From: Gracilimonas sediminicola
Lineage (GTDB): Bacteria; Bacteroidota; Rhodothermia; Balneolales; Balneolaceae
Length of the DNA stretch: 64,000 nt
Direction: 5' to 3'
Assembly: GCF_024320785.1 (NCBI RefSeq)
Contig: NZ_JANDBC010000001.1
Location: 516,617-580,616, forward strand
Shown: positions 38,301 to 46,283 of the stretch, in pieces
Numbering within the stretch: position 1 is the stretch's first letter
How the letters are laid out: each line of letters starts with the position of its first letter
Program-made: the position numbers and the translations under genes
The notes under the pieces: generated by a model
Databases searched by the model: none
Told to the model about the DNA's origin: nothing
What the model saw: only the letters and a program-made list of their open reading frames with translations

Positions 38301-38359
38301 ATGTGATCCTGGATGACATCAAGATCTGGAGCAACCGAATATTGTATGCGGCTAAGTAA
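35336..38359 (+). CDS. RND efflux permease 2
   Basis: A 1007-residue RND pump starting MHITDLSIRRPVTTLMVFVS, nine bases after the stop of permease 1. It has MLAIGMLVDNAVVVTENIHR for the relay helix and RPILMTAATTVLGLVPLCFG in the second half. It lacks the central insert of permease 1 and is clearly a diverged paralogue, not a recent duplicate. The single adaptor with two permeases recalls MdtABC, in which two different permeases assemble as a heterotrimer; whether these two do so is inference. A weak ACATAAAT/ATTTATGT hairpin follows at 38368. Confidence 0.94.
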   Translation: MHITDLSIRRPVTTLMVFVSLLVVGLIATRMVPLEFMPNITFPGAFVQLPYPNSTPAEVNENVARPIEEVLATISGVERINSNSGEDNAGVIVIFKQGNEIDLKAIEIKEKIESIRNQLPDDFEYYTINKFQDGDAPTLQLRISSNRDLSDAYELLNRNLKQRIERIPGVGQVTLYGVEKKEIRVELDPDRLTQYNINLNRLSSTLRQANFSISAGKITDSGLRYMVRPVGNLNGVEDIENLIVADNNIRVKDIATVKYTSPERNYARHLDRKYAIGLDITKESTANTVQVVDEVLAEIDKVNELPEMQGIEIYEMFNQADGILSSLRELFNSGMIGALLSVFVLYIFLRQMSTTLIVATAVPFSLIVTLGFFYFLDISLNILSMMGLMLAIGMLVDNAVVVTENIHRYQRKGNDARKSAIFGAKEVSIAVTAGTLTSIIVFLPNVVNESFISQHMYYIGMAIIIALLASLVISLTVIPLLASKIHPPEKSKKKTVIDKLSVKYSALLGWLLERRKISVLFIVLLFLSGGVPMAFMNVDMFPRVEERQLRLQYNLNASYTLDRVKESVDRIEEYLYENQDKFEIESVYTYYQPEYAQSTINLIDEDDAKKAVTQIKEEIQKDLPKIALGQPAFEFISRNSAEQVRVFVQGESMDVLEELAEQVEWRLGQIEGFADVRSEAEAGSDEIRLTVNHDRARNFGLTSSAVASMVSGAMRGQTIQRIRGEDSEIDVVLAFQDVNRQTIDDLKNLPISINDDQSVKLATLADFEERPGAGRIFRENRRTSLGISINLDDITSDEARGKISQVMDQIIYPAGYGWSYGRSFGNDMDAMNTMLFNISIAFFLIYLIMASLFESLIYPTSVLSCIFYGMIGIFWFFFITGTTFDLMAFIGILILMGIVVNNGIVLIDHINHLRSEGLSRREAVIQGGRDRMRPILMTAATTVLGLVPLCFGTTQIGGNGPPYFPMARAIVGGLTFSTVVTLLVLPSIYVILDDIKIWSNRILYAAK

Positions 38360-38423
38360 TCATCGACACATAAATCCTTTTTTTCATTTATGTTTGGGGT
38401 GATTCGGAACTTCACCTTCATCC

Positions 38424-39152
38424 ATGACTGATAACATCACCAAGCATAGCGAAACCTTTACCATCCGGGCCAGTGAAGTTGGCTCCGGGGGACAAATTAC
38501 CCTTCCGGCCCTTTGCTCTCTCTTTCAGGAAGTAGCCGGGAATCACGCCCACAAACTCAATTTTGATATCACTCAGCTTCAGGAGAAAGACCTCACCTGG
38601 GTGCTCCACCGAATGGATATCAAGATTGAGCGGTATCCAAACTGGCGGGAAAAAATCATTATCGAAACCTGGCCGGCCGCCGGCGATGCTTTACGAGCCT
38701 ATCGGGATTACCGCATTTTGGATGAAGAAGGCGCCCAAATCGGGGCTTGCCTCAGCTATTGGATGATGATCAATTTAAAGACCCGCAAGCCCACCCGCAT
38801 GCCACAAGACGTTCTGGACCTTCGGTTATCAGAATTGGAACATGTGATGCCGGTAAAATCCGATCGCTTGAGTTCCTTTGAGGATGCGGATGTAACTAAA
38901 AAGTTTGTAGTCCGAAATTCAGACCTGGATATGAACGAGCACGTAAACAATGCCCGCTTCGTGGAGTGGCTGATGGAGACTTACGATGATGACAAAGCCT
39001 ACCTGATCAAAAACATGGATATCATGTTCATGCGGGAAAGCCACTCTGGTGATATGATCACTTCCGAACGAAAAAACGAAGAGCATCAAAACTACCGCCA
39101 TCAGCTTACAAACCAGGATGGGGATGTACTGGCCTTGGCTGCCTGCAGCTGA
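38424..39152 (+). CDS. Acyl-ACP thioesterase (Fat-type, double hotdog)
   Basis: A 242-residue hydrolase that frees fatty acids from acyl carrier protein. Two hotdog halves are seen: the N-terminal half has FTIRASEVGSGGQITLPALC and HKLNFDITQLQEKDLTWVLH with WREKIIIETWPA, and the C-terminal half has NSDLDMNEHVNNARFVEWLM, containing the conserved Asn-x-His catalytic arrangement. The length fits bacterial members of the plant FatA/FatB family. It lies 64 bases after the RND operon on the same strand and ahead of the palindrome pair at 39.2 kb; a link to efflux is not shown. Confidence 0.87.
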   Translation: MTDNITKHSETFTIRASEVGSGGQITLPALCSLFQEVAGNHAHKLNFDITQLQEKDLTWVLHRMDIKIERYPNWREKIIIETWPAAGDALRAYRDYRILDEEGAQIGACLSYWMMINLKTRKPTRMPQDVLDLRLSELEHVMPVKSDRLSSFEDADVTKKFVVRNSDLDMNEHVNNARFVEWLMETYDDDKAYLIKNMDIMFMRESHSGDMITSERKNEEHQNYRHQLTNQDGDVLALAACS

Positions 39153-39177
39153 TTAAGCTCCTTACCTATACTATTAA

Positions 39178-39242
39178 TAACCCTTCCAGAGTTACGGAAA
39201 TTAGTCTAACTCAAGCAAGTGGGCTTAACTCTGGAAGGGTTA
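39178..39242. repeat. 65-base palindromic repeat, copy 1
   Basis: Perfect 17-base terminal arms, TAACCCTTCCAGAGTTA at the left and its complement at the right end, enclose about 31 bases. A related copy is 137 bases downstream. Confidence 0.85.
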
Positions 39243-39314
39243 TGGGGTGTTGGGGTGTATGGGGAATAAAAGCTTCTTTTTTTCTTGCCCGAATCTACCT
39301 TTCGATGCCTAAAC

Positions 39315-39380
39315 TAACCCTTCCAAAGTTACTGCAACCGGTCTGACTCAAACAAATTTGGCTTAACCCTGGAAGGGTTG
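39315..39380. repeat. 65-base palindromic repeat, copy 2
   Basis: Arms TAACCCTTCCAAAGTTA and TAACCCTGGAAGGGTTG are imperfect. The interior shares GTCT-ACTCAA-CAA and TGGCTTAA with copy 1 (39178-39242), so the two belong to one family in the same orientation. Confidence 0.8.
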
Positions 39381-39399
39381 AATAGTTGCTTATCTGCTA

Positions 39400-40221
39400 C
39401 TATTTATCCCATTCAGGGGCAAAGTCGGGATCGATTAAGCGGGTATCTTTCTGGATATCATCGATGGCGTAGAAGTCGTCATCTTCCAGCACAAAATCAA
39501 ATACATCGATGTTCTCTTTCAGGTGTTCTTCCGAAGAGGCCTTGGGGATGGCAACCACCTGCTCTTGTTCTATCAACCAGCGCAGGGCAATTTGTGCCGG
39601 TGATTTCCCGTATTTTTCACCAAGCTTTTGAAGCAATGGATTTTCCATCACTTTTGCCTGTGCAAGCGGGGAATATGCGGTAAACAGGATATCCTGCTCG
39701 GCGGTATAGTCCAGTAAATCAAACTGGCTCAGGAAGGGATGGTATTCAACCTGATTGCAAAAGATGGGGGCACCAAGCTCTTCATTCACTTCCTTCAATA
39801 ACTTTAGCGGAAAGTTGGCAACGCCAATGTTCAGTGCTTTACCCTGGTCGCGCAACGACAGAAAAGCCTCCATCGTTTTTTCGATATTTACTTCCGGGTT
39901 GGGCCAGTGTACCAGCAAAAGATCCACATAAGGAGTGTCTAATTCCCGAAGTGAGTTTTCTGCAATCTTTAAAACGTCGTCTTTCTCAAGATGGGTGTGC
40001 CAAACTTTGGTGGTAAGAAATATCTCTTCCCGATCAACATGTGATCTCTTGATGGCCTCCCCGACTTCTCTTTCGTTTTTATAGCTTTGGGCAGTGTCGA
40101 TGTGGCGATAGCCAAGATTCAGTGCCAGCTTTATTGTGTTTTCGCCTTCTCTGCCAATTAATCGGTGTGTTCCTAACCCTACTTCGGGCACTTCCACCCC
40201 TTGAATTGTTTTAAACTGCAT
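39400..40221 (-). CDS. Aldo/keto reductase
   Basis: A 273-residue NADPH-dependent TIM-barrel reductase. The catalytic tetrad can be placed: Asp42 and Tyr47 in HIDTAQSYKNE, Lys72 in LTTKVWHTH and His105 in LLLVHWPNP. The cofactor-binding end is seen as VVAIPKASSEEHLKENIDVF. It is close to the 2,5-diketo-gluconate reductase/YtbE group, but the physiological substrate cannot be read from the sequence. It is a single gene, convergent with the thioesterase across the palindrome pair. Confidence 0.95.
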   Translation of the reverse strand: MQFKTIQGVEVPEVGLGTHRLIGREGENTIKLALNLGYRHIDTAQSYKNEREVGEAIKRSHVDREEIFLTTKVWHTHLEKDDVLKIAENSLRELDTPYVDLLLVHWPNPEVNIEKTMEAFLSLRDQGKALNIGVANFPLKLLKEVNEELGAPIFCNQVEYHPFLSQFDLLDYTAEQDILFTAYSPLAQAKVMENPLLQKLGEKYGKSPAQIALRWLIEQEQVVAIPKASSEEHLKENIDVFDFVLEDDDFYAIDDIQKDTRLIDPDFAPEWDK

Positions 40222-40299
40222 GATAGGTAAAGAGTACTTGTCCTTTTTTGATTTATGATTACTTATTTGGAATAACTGTTATCACACGAAATCTGTTCA

Positions 40300-43128
40300 C
40301 TATTTTACTAATGTCATTTTTCGGGTCATAACACTCTTTCCAACTTCCAGCTGATAGATGTACATCCCACTGGGTTTGTCCGTAGCATCCCATTCAAACT
40401 GATGCTCTCCGGCCGACATGGTTCCTTCTGCAATCACGGCAACCGGCTGGCCTACAATATTAAAAATAGAGAGACGAACTTCTTCTGATTCCGGCAGATA
40501 AAATGAAATAATAGTGGCCGGGTTAAATGGGTTGGGGAAATTTTGGTGAAGCTCTACTTCCCGGGGCAAAGTATCGTCTTCCTCATCGCCTTCTGCAATT
40601 TGTCCGGGAGGTTGTATGTGAATCACAAAGCGGTCTTTTTCCGCATAATCTGATAACGAAGCTTCCCGGTTCTGACTGGCTTCCTCAGCTAACGCGGTGT
40701 GATCGAAAGTCATGCTGAAATCTTCTCTCAGAACATACTCTTTCTGTGCTGCTTTATCTTCCAGTTTAATTTCCCAATCGGCAGGAATAGCCTCCCACTC
40801 ACTTATAGAAAGAGTCAACTTACCGGATCCGGAAGTACTAAACTGCAACGGCAATGAGAGTGCCTGTTCTATTTTCGAGGAAAGTGTAATCTCACTGAAA
40901 TACTCCTCCCCGCCGGAAAATGCCATATCCAGGAATGAATGACCGCCCAGGAACAACTCCGGATACGAGTTGAGATCCATGACACTTTCCATGGTGCCGT
41001 TATCTACAAAATGAACAGTAACCGTTTCGCTCTGAGCCTGCGAATTAAGCATAAGGGATATCGTCGTTATTTCTCCATCCGTCAGTTCCTCTGTATCTGC
41101 AGCAGCTGCCGGCTGGCTGATTTCCTGCAGATCGAAATTTATTTCTATTTCAGGTTGGGTATTTTCCAGTATGATCCAAAAGGGAGCCTGAGCCGGAATT
41201 TGATCCTCTTCCTGCAGAGGCACAAAGTCTAAATCTCCGGTAGCATTTTGCTTCACTCCGTAGATAAGTGGTTTTATGGAAACTTCGGGATATTTCTCTT
41301 CAGCCAGTTCAAGAATTCGTTGTACACTGACGGGACTATCCACATTATTGTAAACCAGGTTCAAACCTTCCGTTCCGTTTAAGGCTTCATTTTGGTCATA
41401 ATCAGTCGCTGAAACACTTAATGAGAGTGTGCTGCTATTCTGTTTCTTTTGTGAATTCTCCTTTTTCCACTCGGCTAATTTCTGTGCTTCTTCTCCCTCG
41501 AAATGCCCAATAAGAATTTCAAAATCAGACATGGAAGCTGACTCTGAGGTTACCTCCACAAATTGTTGTTCACTCTCATTCCAGCCTTTTAATCGTGCTT
41601 CCGGGAATACATCTTTAATTCCATCCGGCTGGGTAATTACTTTTAATCCCGGTTGAGCCAGTTGCTGTACGGAAGCCTGAAGCCCCAGCAGATTACCATC
41701 ATTTACTTGTTGGTTGGCATTATTAATAACGTTACCGGAAACCAACTCATCCCGCCCTGAATTGCTTTCAGATAGCCTTTTCAGTTCTGAGTACTTGAAC
41801 TCATGAATTTTCTCTCCGCTGAAATCTTTCAACACCAATTGTCCGCCTCTTCTATTCAACAAAGGCTTATCAAGATTGGTGTAAATAGTAGTCTCTGATG
41901 AATCTACTTCAGGCGCTGAAGCTTTATACTTAATACGAATGGTTTGCTGTGGAAATAGAACAGCATCTTCAGCAAATGTGTATTTCTGGTCTTTAGAGGA
42001 AAGGCTCCAGCCATTTAACGAGACCACGCCATCTTCCATATTCCGGAGTTCCACAAAGTCGGCCCCTTCAGGAGCGTTTATAACCTGAGATATTAACACC
42101 TCCGGCTTTTCATTGTCCAGAATGATTTTGCTGTGCGTGAGGAAATCTCCGTAATTTCCTTTCGTTAAATTCTGCAGGGTAAAAATACCGGTTTCTCTTC
42201 CTTCATAGTCACTGTCATCTGTAATCGGAACCCTTACTTCATATACGCCATCCCCAATCAACCCGGTAAAATTGAGGGTTGTGGTTTTAAAGTCGGTGTA
42301 ATCATTAGGAGATGTGATACTTCGAAGGGTGTCAAACTTAACATCAACGGAAAGGCGAGAGCCATCATGTTCATAAATAGCAACATTCAAAATAGCTACC
42401 GAATCTGATTCCTGAACAGTAGAAACACTTTGATCAAAAAGAACGACCGGCGGGGCGAGCAAATTAAAGGAGGTTCCAAAAATTGGGAAAGGCTTGCTTT
42501 CACTTCCGCGCCAATGGCTTTCATTACCCACATATTGGAGTAACAAATTCCGGGTTCCGCTGGCTCCGTTTCTGATGTAATACTGATAGTTGGAGGCATC
42601 ACCCAGTGTCAGGTAGGTGTGATCGCTTTCTCGCAAACTTTCCGGGATATCTGATCCCAGTGTTTCTTCCTCTGAGGTATTCCATACCACCCCTTTCCCC
42701 CAGCCTATAGCAAAAATAAACCGATATACTTCTTCTTTCTGATAGGCAAAAAGACGGAAGGTTCCGCCTTCAAAACTGATCTCACCTTCTATATCCAGAC
42801 GGTCATCTTTAAAGTCGTTTAGGTGAATATTTGTACCGGCCTGAATCGGGCTCTTGAATGTTACCTTAAGCTCATTCCCGGATAAAGTTCGAGCTTCCTG
42901 ATCCCACTTCCCATTTGAGAAATACAGCTCCGTACCTTCCTCAATATCGATAAGCGGCATAAAATCGATGGAATGAGTATCCGCATTGGCAGATACAATA
43001 ACTACATCGCCCGGAAGCAATACAGACTGGGCTGTTGCCTTGAAACCCAAGGCGGCAACCAGCAAGAAGAGGGCGATATGTAGTGCTTTTAAATGTTTAC
43101 CGGATAGTAACTTTTGAGCCATAGGCAC
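40300..43128 (-). CDS. Large secreted protein with Calx-beta-like, lamin-tail-like and sorting domains
   Basis: A 942-residue exported protein. After a signal peptide (ALHIALFLLVAALGFKATA, then Q) come a strand-rich N-terminal module (LLPGDVVIVSANADTHSIDF, with FAIGWGKGVVWN), a Calx-beta-like segment around 235-330 (DSVAILNVAIYEHDG, DYTDFKTTTLNFTG, DDSDYEGRETGIFTLQ), a lamin-tail-like domain (VINAPEGADFVELRNMEDG, VSLNGWSLSS) and a C-terminal type-A sorting-like domain (NFPNPFNPATIISFYLPE, SIFNIVGQPVAV). No catalytic motif is evident; a surface adhesion or structural role is inferred. Its promoter region faces the symporter gene end. Confidence 0.78.
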   Translation of the reverse strand: MPMAQKLLSGKHLKALHIALFLLVAALGFKATAQSVLLPGDVVIVSANADTHSIDFMPLIDIEEGTELYFSNGKWDQEARTLSGNELKVTFKSPIQAGTNIHLNDFKDDRLDIEGEISFEGGTFRLFAYQKEEVYRFIFAIGWGKGVVWNTSEEETLGSDIPESLRESDHTYLTLGDASNYQYYIRNGASGTRNLLLQYVGNESHWRGSESKPFPIFGTSFNLLAPPVVLFDQSVSTVQESDSVAILNVAIYEHDGSRLSVDVKFDTLRSITSPNDYTDFKTTTLNFTGLIGDGVYEVRVPITDDSDYEGRETGIFTLQNLTKGNYGDFLTHSKIILDNEKPEVLISQVINAPEGADFVELRNMEDGVVSLNGWSLSSKDQKYTFAEDAVLFPQQTIRIKYKASAPEVDSSETTIYTNLDKPLLNRRGGQLVLKDFSGEKIHEFKYSELKRLSESNSGRDELVSGNVINNANQQVNDGNLLGLQASVQQLAQPGLKVITQPDGIKDVFPEARLKGWNESEQQFVEVTSESASMSDFEILIGHFEGEEAQKLAEWKKENSQKKQNSSTLSLSVSATDYDQNEALNGTEGLNLVYNNVDSPVSVQRILELAEEKYPEVSIKPLIYGVKQNATGDLDFVPLQEEDQIPAQAPFWIILENTQPEIEINFDLQEISQPAAAADTEELTDGEITTISLMLNSQAQSETVTVHFVDNGTMESVMDLNSYPELFLGGHSFLDMAFSGGEEYFSEITLSSKIEQALSLPLQFSTSGSGKLTLSISEWEAIPADWEIKLEDKAAQKEYVLREDFSMTFDHTALAEEASQNREASLSDYAEKDRFVIHIQPPGQIAEGDEEDDTLPREVELHQNFPNPFNPATIISFYLPESEEVRLSIFNIVGQPVAVIAEGTMSAGEHQFEWDATDKPSGMYIYQLEVGKSVMTRKMTLVK

Positions 43129-43210
43129 ACGTGTTACTCGTTAGTTTTGTTCCTTCAATTAACAGATTTTCAGGCATAAAGGCATATAAAATTTCCTGTT
43201 TTCTAAAATT

Positions 43211-44512
43211 CTAATCATCCAGATTAGGAGCCCCTAACCGCCCTTCTGAGGATGCCACTGCCACTGACACCGCAGCATCTCCCGTGATATTGACTGTGGT
43301 TCGGCACATATCCAGAATACGATCTACCCCAAGGATGAGCGCTATTCCCGCCGTGGGTACCTGAATGGCTTCCAACACAATGACCAGCATCACAATACCG
43401 GCTCCGGGAACACCGGCTGCACCGATGGAAGCTGCCGTTGCCGTTAACACAATCATCAATTGCTGAGCAATGGTTAAATCCATCCCTAATGCCTGGGCAA
43501 TAAATACGGCCGCTACTGCCTGGTATAAACTCGTTCCATCCATATTCACGGTCGCTCCGATGGGAAGCACAAAACTGGCTACTTCATCTTCAACCCCGAG
43601 GTTTTTTTCCACACGCTCCATGGTAACCGGAAGCGTAGCTGAACTGGAGCTGGTACTGAAACCAAGCAGCATAGCAGGCTGTATGGCCCTGAAAAAGGTC
43701 GAAAGCTTCATGTCGCTCATCACTTTGAACAGGCTGGCATAAACTATAAAAACGTGAAGAATAAGGGCTATGATTACCGTCAGGCAATACCATCCCAAAG
43801 CGTATAATAATTCCATCGCCTGGGAGAGGTCATCCCCGGCAAGATCTATGATCAGGGAGGCCATCAACGCAAAAACCCCATAGGGAGCGGTAAGCATAAT
43901 GAGCTCCACAATCCGAATAATAACATCATTAAATGCATCGAACACATCCACCAGCGTTTGCGCTTTTTTACCTCCAATCTGGATAATCCCAATTCCGAGA
44001 AGAATAGCTACAAATACCACCTGCAGCATACTTGAGTTATTGGATGCAGCAGCAAAGAAATTTTCGGGTACGATATCTACAATAAAGTCAAGCGGACCGC
44101 GATTCTGCACCAGTTCTGCCGTAGCGCTTCGATCGTCAACTGACTCGCTGTAGCTTTCCTGCAGGGTGGCTGTTGTTTCGGCCGGGAGGGTTTTTCCGGG
44201 TTGAATCACATTCACCGCTACCAAACCAATGGTAATGGCAAAAACGGTTGTTACGGCATAAATCGACACCGTTTTAAAACCCATTCTCGACAGTTTGGTG
44301 GTATCATTTAAACTGGTAACCCCTACCACCAACGAAACCAGCACCAGTGGCATCGCGATCAGCTTCAGCATGGCTATGAAAATGGTACCAAAGGGTTTGA
44401 TGTAGTCAGAAGTAAATTCATTTAACCCGGTGACACTGGCCAGAAGCCCCCAAAGGAGACCTAAAATCAATCCAATTATAATTTGCCAGTGTAATTTTTT
44501 ATACCATTTCAT
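43211..44512 (-). CDS. Dicarboxylate/amino acid:cation symporter (DAACS/SLC1 family)
   Basis: A sodium- or proton-coupled transporter for C4-dicarboxylates or glutamate/aspartate-type amino acids, with eight membrane helices and two re-entrant hairpins. Signature blocks are STSSSSATLPVTMERVEKNL in hairpin 1, PIGATVNMDGTSLYQAVAAV with the NMDGT motif, and GVPGAGIVMLVIVLEA in hairpin 2, then RTTVNITGDA. An in-frame ATG 20 codons upstream exists, but MKWYKKLHWQIIIGL at 44512 fits the family start and overlaps the stop of the DUF92 gene by four bases (ATGA), giving 434 residues. The exact substrate is not readable. Confidence 0.94.
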   Translation of the reverse strand: MKWYKKLHWQIIIGLILGLLWGLLASVTGLNEFTSDYIKPFGTIFIAMLKLIAMPLVLVSLVVGVTSLNDTTKLSRMGFKTVSIYAVTTVFAITIGLVAVNVIQPGKTLPAETTATLQESYSESVDDRSATAELVQNRGPLDFIVDIVPENFFAAASNNSSMLQVVFVAILLGIGIIQIGGKKAQTLVDVFDAFNDVIIRIVELIMLTAPYGVFALMASLIIDLAGDDLSQAMELLYALGWYCLTVIIALILHVFIVYASLFKVMSDMKLSTFFRAIQPAMLLGFSTSSSSATLPVTMERVEKNLGVEDEVASFVLPIGATVNMDGTSLYQAVAAVFIAQALGMDLTIAQQLMIVLTATAASIGAAGVPGAGIVMLVIVLEAIQVPTAGIALILGVDRILDMCRTTVNITGDAAVSVAVASSEGRLGAPNLDD

Positions 44513-45336
44513 ACGCCAATGATTAAGATTAATATCAAACTGATTACTGAAGCCAGGCCTGCAGAAATCCAATTCACGAAATTGTTGCTAACATACATAT
44601 TCTCCAAACCAATTGATGAAAGTCCGGAAAGGCTGTATGCCACATTCTGAAAGCGGGCGCCAATGTAAGAATCGATGAGGGAACCAAAAAATCCGGTGAT
44701 CGCAATTATCAGAATGGTTGAAAGCATGGCATCGATAGCAAAAAACCAGAACACTGCCGCTATAAAAGCTGCACCGGTAAGTGCAGCAACGGTTCCATAA
44801 AAGCTAATGCCGCCGTCGGTTCCGGGCTGAACTTTTTCTCCGGTAGTAATAAGCCGGGTTTTACCCTTTAGCCGGTTTTCTCCAATTTCTGTAGCCCAGG
44901 TATCGGAAGCAGCGGTTGCAATGGAGGTTACGGCGCCAATCAGAAAAGCATCTACATCGGTCAAAAACCAAATTAAAATCCAGAGGACAAACCAAAACCC
45001 GTTCGACCAAACCTGTTTACCATTACGCCGGAATTTCTTTTCCAGGAAACCTTCGCGGGATATTAAATCTTTTGAAAGCACCGATCCCGAGATAAAGAAG
45101 GCCAGCACTACGGCGGCGCCGGCAAGTCCGCCCAAACCATAAGCGAATCCCCCAAATATGGTTGCTGAAGAAGCACCGTCAATCGTTAACCAGTTCAGAA
45201 TGAAAGCAGTGATGGATAACAAAGCGGCAAGAAAAAGCCCAAAAAGAATCTGGTTGTGTTGTTGAGAGTCACCAAACAAGATGAATACAAAAACCAGTGC
45301 TAACGAAAAGAAGATATTTACCCAGCGATCGAGCAC
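44509..45336 (-). CDS. DUF92 integral membrane protein
   Basis: A 275-residue protein with six or more membrane helices and the family motifs GGLAGAAVVLAFFISGSVLS, ATAASDTWATEIGENRLKG and RLITTGEKVQPGTDGGIS, followed by FFGSLIDSYIGARFQ. This is DUF92 (TMEM19-like); plant relatives act as phytyl-phosphate kinase, and a polyprenyl-phosphate kinase role here is inference. It is the second gene of a three-gene run (DUF3098-like, DUF92, symporter), eight bases after the first and overlapping the third by four bases. Confidence 0.87.
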   Translation of the reverse strand: MLDRWVNIFFSLALVFVFILFGDSQQHNQILFGLFLAALLSITAFILNWLTIDGASSATIFGGFAYGLGGLAGAAVVLAFFISGSVLSKDLISREGFLEKKFRRNGKQVWSNGFWFVLWILIWFLTDVDAFLIGAVTSIATAASDTWATEIGENRLKGKTRLITTGEKVQPGTDGGISFYGTVAALTGAAFIAAVFWFFAIDAMLSTILIIAITGFFGSLIDSYIGARFQNVAYSLSGLSSIGLENMYVSNNFVNWISAGLASVISLILILIIGV

Positions 45337-45344
45337 GTTTTTAT

Positions 45345-45593
45345 TTAGCTGGATGCTGCTTCAGGTTCTTCATCCCGGTCGTGCTTCATAATAGCAAATA
45401 TAACCAGGATATAGCCGGCCATAATCACAATCGGAGAGATAAAAAGAGAAATAAAGCCGTCCACTTCATTTTCAAGGTACATGGCCGTAAAACCCGCTAC
45501 AATCAGGAAAATCGCTATCCCGATGAGTTTGTAGTTATATGCGGAAAAAAACATCGGTTGATGATCCGCCTGTTTACGTCCTCGTTTTGCCAT
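45345..45593 (-). CDS. DUF3098-like small membrane protein
   Basis: An 82-residue protein with a basic N-terminus (MAKRGRKQADHQP) and two membrane helices (YKLIGIAIFLIVAGFTAMYL and ISPIVIMAGYILVIFAIM) ending in an acidic tail. The length, the start of helix 1 and the PIVIMAGYIL block match DUF3098, which is common in Bacteroidota and has no known function. It is the first gene of the DUF92/symporter operon and is divergent from maf. Confidence 0.72.
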   Translation of the reverse strand: MAKRGRKQADHQPMFFSAYNYKLIGIAIFLIVAGFTAMYLENEVDGFISLFISPIVIMAGYILVIFAIMKHDRDEEPEAASS

Positions 45594-45683
45594 GTTCTTT
45601 TAGTTAACTTAGTTGAAATTTAAGATCGAAATGGTTGGCTAAGTTATTTAATTATCTGCTAAACCCAAAAGTGCAAATACGGT

Positions 45684-46283
45684 ATGACGCGAATTGTTCT
45701 GGCTTCTCAGAGCCCCCGAAGAAAGAAATTATTACAACAGATAGGTCTGGCTTTTGAGATTTCCCCCAGTGATGTAGAAGAAATAAGCTCGCACACGGAG
45801 CCCGGGCCAATGGTGGAAGACCTTGCCGCTTTAAAAGCCACCGATGTTGCCTCCAAATTCAGCGATAGCTTCATCATCGGTTCTGATACCATCGTGGTGC
45901 ATAATGGAGAAGTGTTGGGTAAGCCGGCAGATGCTGACGAGGCTTTTTCCTTTTTGAGCCGATTAAGTGGAACCCATCATTTTGTTTATACGGGAGTCGC
46001 ATTTGTTAAAACTGATAAAAATGGCACGATTCAAGCCAAACATACCTTTTATGAACAAACAAAAGTTACCTTCAGCACGTTAGGTGAACAGGAAATTAAA
46101 GCGTATATAAAAAGCGGTAACCCCATGGATAAAGCCGGTTCATATGGAATTCAGGATGACTTGGGCGCCTTGTTTGTAGAAAAAATTGATGGGGACTACT
46201 ATAATGTAGTCGGGTTTCCGCTGAACCGTTTTTACAGGGAGATAAAATCTTTCTTCCCGGAATTTGATATCATGAGTTCATGA
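45684..46283 (+). CDS. maf: Maf-type nucleoside triphosphate pyrophosphatase
   Basis: A 199-residue house-cleaning enzyme that hydrolyses non-canonical or free dTTP/UTP-type nucleotides. It shows the start motif IVLASQSPRRKKLLQQIG, ALKATDVASKF, SDTIVVHNGEVLGKP and DKAGSYGIQDDLGALFVEKI, which are the family's conserved blocks. The pattern fits the YhdE/Maf branch. It overlaps the next gene (TPR protein) by four bases (ATGA), so the two are coupled. Confidence 0.95.
   Translation: MTRIVLASQSPRRKKLLQQIGLAFEISPSDVEEISSHTEPGPMVEDLAALKATDVASKFSDSFIIGSDTIVVHNGEVLGKPADADEAFSFLSRLSGTHHFVYTGVAFVKTDKNGTIQAKHTFYEQTKVTFSTLGEQEIKAYIKSGNPMDKAGSYGIQDDLGALFVEKIDGDYYNVVGFPLNRFYREIKSFFPEFDIMSS

Noticed and set aside
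38368-38392. Hairpin after RND permease 2 as a terminator
   Set aside because: The eight-base stem is AT-only and the T run sits in the loop, not after the stem.
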